A stretch of DNA of 64,000 bases, taken from Azadirachta indica. Its lineage: Eukaryota; Streptophyta; Magnoliopsida; Sapindales; Meliaceae. Shown here in pieces: positions 60,921-64,000 of this stretch. The DNA is taken from the NCBI GenBank assembly GCA_022749755.1, contig CM040450.1:7306913-7370912 (forward strand), written 5' to 3'. Every line of letters starts with the position of its first letter. Position 1 is the stretch's first letter. A model generated the notes under the pieces. It did no database searches and had not been told where the DNA came from. It saw only the letters and a list, made by a program, of their open reading frames with translations. A program made the position numbers and the translations under genes.

Positions 60921-62409
60921 GGGTTTGGACTTGTATTAGTTGGAGAGAAATAATAAAGATTGTATTATATACCTCTCATATGGTGTTAGTCCTTAATTAG
61001 TTGATCTTCACATTTAAGAATAAAAATGTAAAAACAAGAAGTCATAACTATTGCTTTACTACCTTAAAGAGATCAGAGTTGATTTCCAACTCTATAAGTT
61101 AAAACAACAAAAATTAGTCTTAAAAATATTTTTTTTGGTAGAATCTCCTACATAAACTTACGCATTTCCAAAGATCTAGCTTGAAGTCATGATTTTGAAA
61201 AATGGTAGGTAAGATTGAGTTTTAAAGGGAAGATTGTGTACCATTATATTGGATTGTTAGGCATATAAATAGGTTTTACTCACGTCTATATGTGTTTTCT
61301 CTTTCTTCACATCTTGTCTCTATTTTGCACCATAAGCTAGTTGAATTAGAGAAATCAATTTCTTTAATTGCACACACTTCTATAAATCACAATGTGTATG
61401 AGGAATGTGTTAGAATTTGGATTTCTTTTTGTGCATGCATGCTTAATTTCAAATGGAAATCAAGCTAAGGAAAGCTTATATAACATGTTAGCTTGGATAT
61501 TTACGATGTTTTTTTAATTGATTGCCTATAATTTCCCTTGATAATGCCATGAAAATTGAGATGAGCAAAGTTGCATTTTTTCTTACACGCTTCAAGTTTA
61601 ATATTTTTCTGTATAAATTTTTTGCCTTAGTGTTTGTGTTGCAAATATGTTTATGTTGATATATTTATGTGTATGTTGCTATGTTGTTAAAGTTGTTATA
61701 CTAATGAACTGATGAGTTTTTATTTATGTTGTAAATGTGTTTGGGTTTTTAGTATCCAATAGCATACTACACCAGTTTAGTTGGGTCAGAAAATTCAATT
61801 TTCTTAGATTGAATTAGGTTGGAGTTCAATAATGAAGATTCTACTATATGTTCTTAAGCCATCATTATGGTGTTAGGTAACACAGAAGGAAGTACTGATC
61901 ATATTTACAAGAGACTTAACTCATATGATCACACATCAAGAGTCTCTAGATTGTTGATAGTCCTTTATTTAGTTTAGTTTAGTCTAATTTAATGATGTGT
62001 ACACATACATACACATATATATATGTACACATACACATACACATAAAGATAAGATAATTAATTTTAATTTTAAATGTACAATTATGATTGTGCTTGATAT
62101 AAGTGTGGTGAAGATGAAGGAAGAATTGCAGAAGATTATGTAGAATGAGCAGAAGATTAAGGTTAGAATTTTTATCAAACTTAGCTTATTTCTTGGTTAT
62201 ATTATATAATAATAATATTAACTAAGCTAAATTTGTTTTGTTTATACAACTTGTTTTTGTGATCCTGTTGAAGGCATTAAGGAATCTTTAATCGTTAGTA
62301 GTTTTGAGAATTTTGCCAAATCCAATATCCACAATAGCATTACAGAAACTATTGCTAGAATCTAGGCTCAAATAAAGTCAGTCACAGCCTAAGAAAAAAA
62401 TTAACAAGT
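60921..62409. other. Intergenic DNA, no gene seen
   Basis: AT-rich with no recognised product. The left part may hold more of the decayed hAT element. A (CA/TA) microsatellite lies at 61998-62045. Confidence 0.5.
61998..62045. repeat. (CA)(TA) mixed microsatellite
   Basis: Alternating ACAC/ATAC/ATAT units around a central TATATATATG run over about 48 bases. Confidence 0.85.
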
Positions 62410-62418
62410 TTCAATGCT

Positions 62419-63875
62419 GGAAGAATGACAATTAGACTCCCAATTTTTAAAATAAATATCAAATAGACCCTTAAGTTGAAAATATTTGATACTGATATCC
62501 CTTCTGTTACGTTTTTTTGTTTCTATTAACAAAAAAGGGTATAATTGTTATTATAACTTAAAATTAAAAAATATAATTATTTTTATATTTAAGGATAAGA
62601 TAGCCTTTTATTTAAAAATAAATTACATTAATAAAAATAATTATATAATAAAAAAAAAAAGAAAAGACCCAAATCTTTCCCCTATTTTTTCCCTAGCTGC
62701 ACCATCTTTCTTTTCTTTATAATCTTCTTTTTCTTTTTTCAGAATTTTTTCTCTTTCTTCTTCTCCTTCTCCTTCTCCTTATTCTTCTCTTTATCTTCTT
62801 CTTTTTTAGATTTTTTTTTCCTTTCTTCTTTTCTTCTTCTTCATTGTCTTCTTTTTCTTCATCTTCTTCTTCATTTTCTCCTTCTTACAAATCAAATACA
62901 CTCTTAAAGAAAACAAAAATGAAACAAATGCATTTGGATGTGATTGAGAGGCATAAGAAAGAGGCGATCGATTTTTGTCTTGAATGGGTTTGGTCACAAA
63001 TGCCTCGAGTTGGTTGTTAGTGAGAGGTACGAGTAAGAGTTGGAAGCAAGTGACTTTGACAGCCAAGATCAATGGGTAAGAAACCTTGCACAACGGGAAG
63101 GTGAGTGGTGCAATAGGAGTAGCGTCGGCACTAAATGTGGAAAGTGAAAATGGGCTATTTTTAGAGTTAGATAAAATTTATCTTTAATTCTTCATTAAAA
63201 ATAATATTAAATAAATAAATTATAAAATTACATAAATTTAAGATTTAAGAAGATGATGAAGGTGGGTGGTGTGATGGGAGTATGCCACTGTTTGCTGCAT
63301 TTTTGTTTTTGTTTCCTATTTGTGTTCTTCAATTTTGAATGGATTATAGTGTGTAATATTTAAGATTATTTGTTTGAATTTTTTCTAAGTGTATGATGAT
63401 TGAGATCATACTTTAGTGAGCAATTTCTGTCTGGTTGTTGAGAAATCAAGAACAATGTGATCAAAATTTGAATTTTGTTATGCAAGTAATGTGATTTAAT
63501 ATCTTCTTATAAGATTTTATTGTGTAAGTATAGAAAGAAATATTCTGGGTATAGAAAAAAATATTTTATATTTTTTAAGTTAATTTTGTGTTGGTGATTT
63601 TTTTAAGTTAATCTAAAATTACATATTTATCCTTACAATAAATAATGGTTGCATTGTAATTTATAATAGTATATTCGTCATTACATCTTCATGTAAGAAT
63701 CATGTTATCATGTAACAAATAATAAAGGATATTTTTGTCATTACAATAGTCAAATGCAGTCAAATTATAACGAAAATAGAAAAATATAATGGGAGGGATA
63801 TCAGTGACAAATATTTTGGGTTGAGGTATACTTGACATTTATTTTTAAACTTAGGCATTCAATTGTCATTCTTCC
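62419..63875. mobile_element. Non-autonomous Mutator-like element with terminal inverted repeats
   Basis: Terminal inverted repeats of about 105 bases begin GGAAGAATGACAATT at 62419 and end AATTGTCATTCTTCC at 63875. They share inner words such as AAAATATTTG and CACTGATATCCCT/TACTGATATCCCT. The 9-bp flanks TTCAATGCT (62410-62418) and TTCAATTTT (63876-63884) match at seven of nine positions, as expected for an old Mutator-type duplication. The interior has a long CTT-rich tract and a less AT-rich segment (62930-63150) but no transposase. Size 1457 bp. Confidence 0.75.
62705..62886. repeat. CTT-rich polypyrimidine tract
   Basis: About 180 bases almost entirely C and T on + (CTTCTT, CTCCTT repeats). 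On - it gives a spurious K/E/R-rich tail to the frame 63093-62806. Confidence 0.9.
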
Positions 63876-63884
63876 TTCAATTTT

Positions 63885-64000
63885 AGTTTTAGGTTTTATT
63901 TCTTTTCTGTTCTGTTAAGGATATATATAAAACAGGGCATAGTCTAAGAAGGAAACTACTAACTCTGTTTTTTCTTTTTTAAGTACTACTTTATTAACTG
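63885..64000. other. Right edge of window, no feature seen
   Basis: Short AT-rich sequence flanking the Mutator-like element. No gene recognised. Confidence 0.5.

Noticed and set aside
62806..63093. 95-codon frame with lysine-rich tail on -
   Set aside because: The tail is the translated CTT tract and the rest has no recognised similarity; it lies within a transposable element.
1..64000. A new multi-gene system or biosynthetic cluster
   Set aside because: The four genes are unrelated conserved housekeeping genes, and all other coding traces are transposon proteins.

Overview
The window is nuclear DNA from a flowering plant, most likely a eudicot. It is AT-rich, its genes have short exons and AT-rich introns with GT..AG borders, and its predicted proteins match plant-specific families (RABE, RABC, MORN-type PIP5K). 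The species cannot be named from the sequence. No rRNA, tRNA, CRISPR array, operon or prokaryotic feature is present.

Genes: four conserved protein-coding genes can be modelled exon by exon. (1) A RABE1-type (Rab8-like) small GTPase on +, exons 689-2739; its first exon lies left of the window. (2) A RABC1-type (Rab18-like) small GTPase on -, 7152 to 4183, complete in six exons and tail-to-tail with the first. (3) Splicing factor SF3A2 (U2 snRNP SF3a subunit 2) on +, 19132-21690, complete in seven exons, 337 aa. (4) A PIP5K9-like phosphatidylinositol-4-phosphate 5-kinase with eight MORN repeats on -, 30054 to 23922, complete in eight coding exons, 819 aa, with a probable 5'-leader intron and short upstream ORFs. 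Two genes belong to Rab membrane traffic, one to phosphoinositide signalling and one to pre-mRNA splicing. All look like housekeeping genes and nothing ties them into one pathway.

Repeats: 7.4-19 kb and 31-64 kb are gene-poor and filled with transposon relics. They include a near-complete but broken Ty1/copia retrotransposon on - (about 39.78-46.23 kb) whose two LTRs carry a 200-bp block in opposite orientation and position; a copia gag/PBS/LTR relic (47.48-48.3 kb, -); an element with long terminal inverted repeats (48.44-50.24 kb); two decayed copia pol regions back to back (54.0-56.77 kb on -, 56.77-60.0 kb on +, the latter with a clear primer-binding site); a hAT-type transposase relic (60.1-60.9 kb, -); and a Mutator-like non-autonomous element with 9-bp imperfect target duplications (62419-63875). 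Smaller insertions are tRNA-derived SINEs (one with a 21-bp target duplication at 37.2-37.4 kb, one in an SF3A2 intron, one in a PIP5K9 intron), several fold-back MITEs and microsatellites.

I found no convincing new biological system. The observations most worth a second look are the rearranged LTR pair, the upstream ORFs of the PIP5K9-like gene, an isolated GC-rich island with G-box and TGACGTCA motifs at 8.46-8.62 kb, and the dispersed fold-back families.
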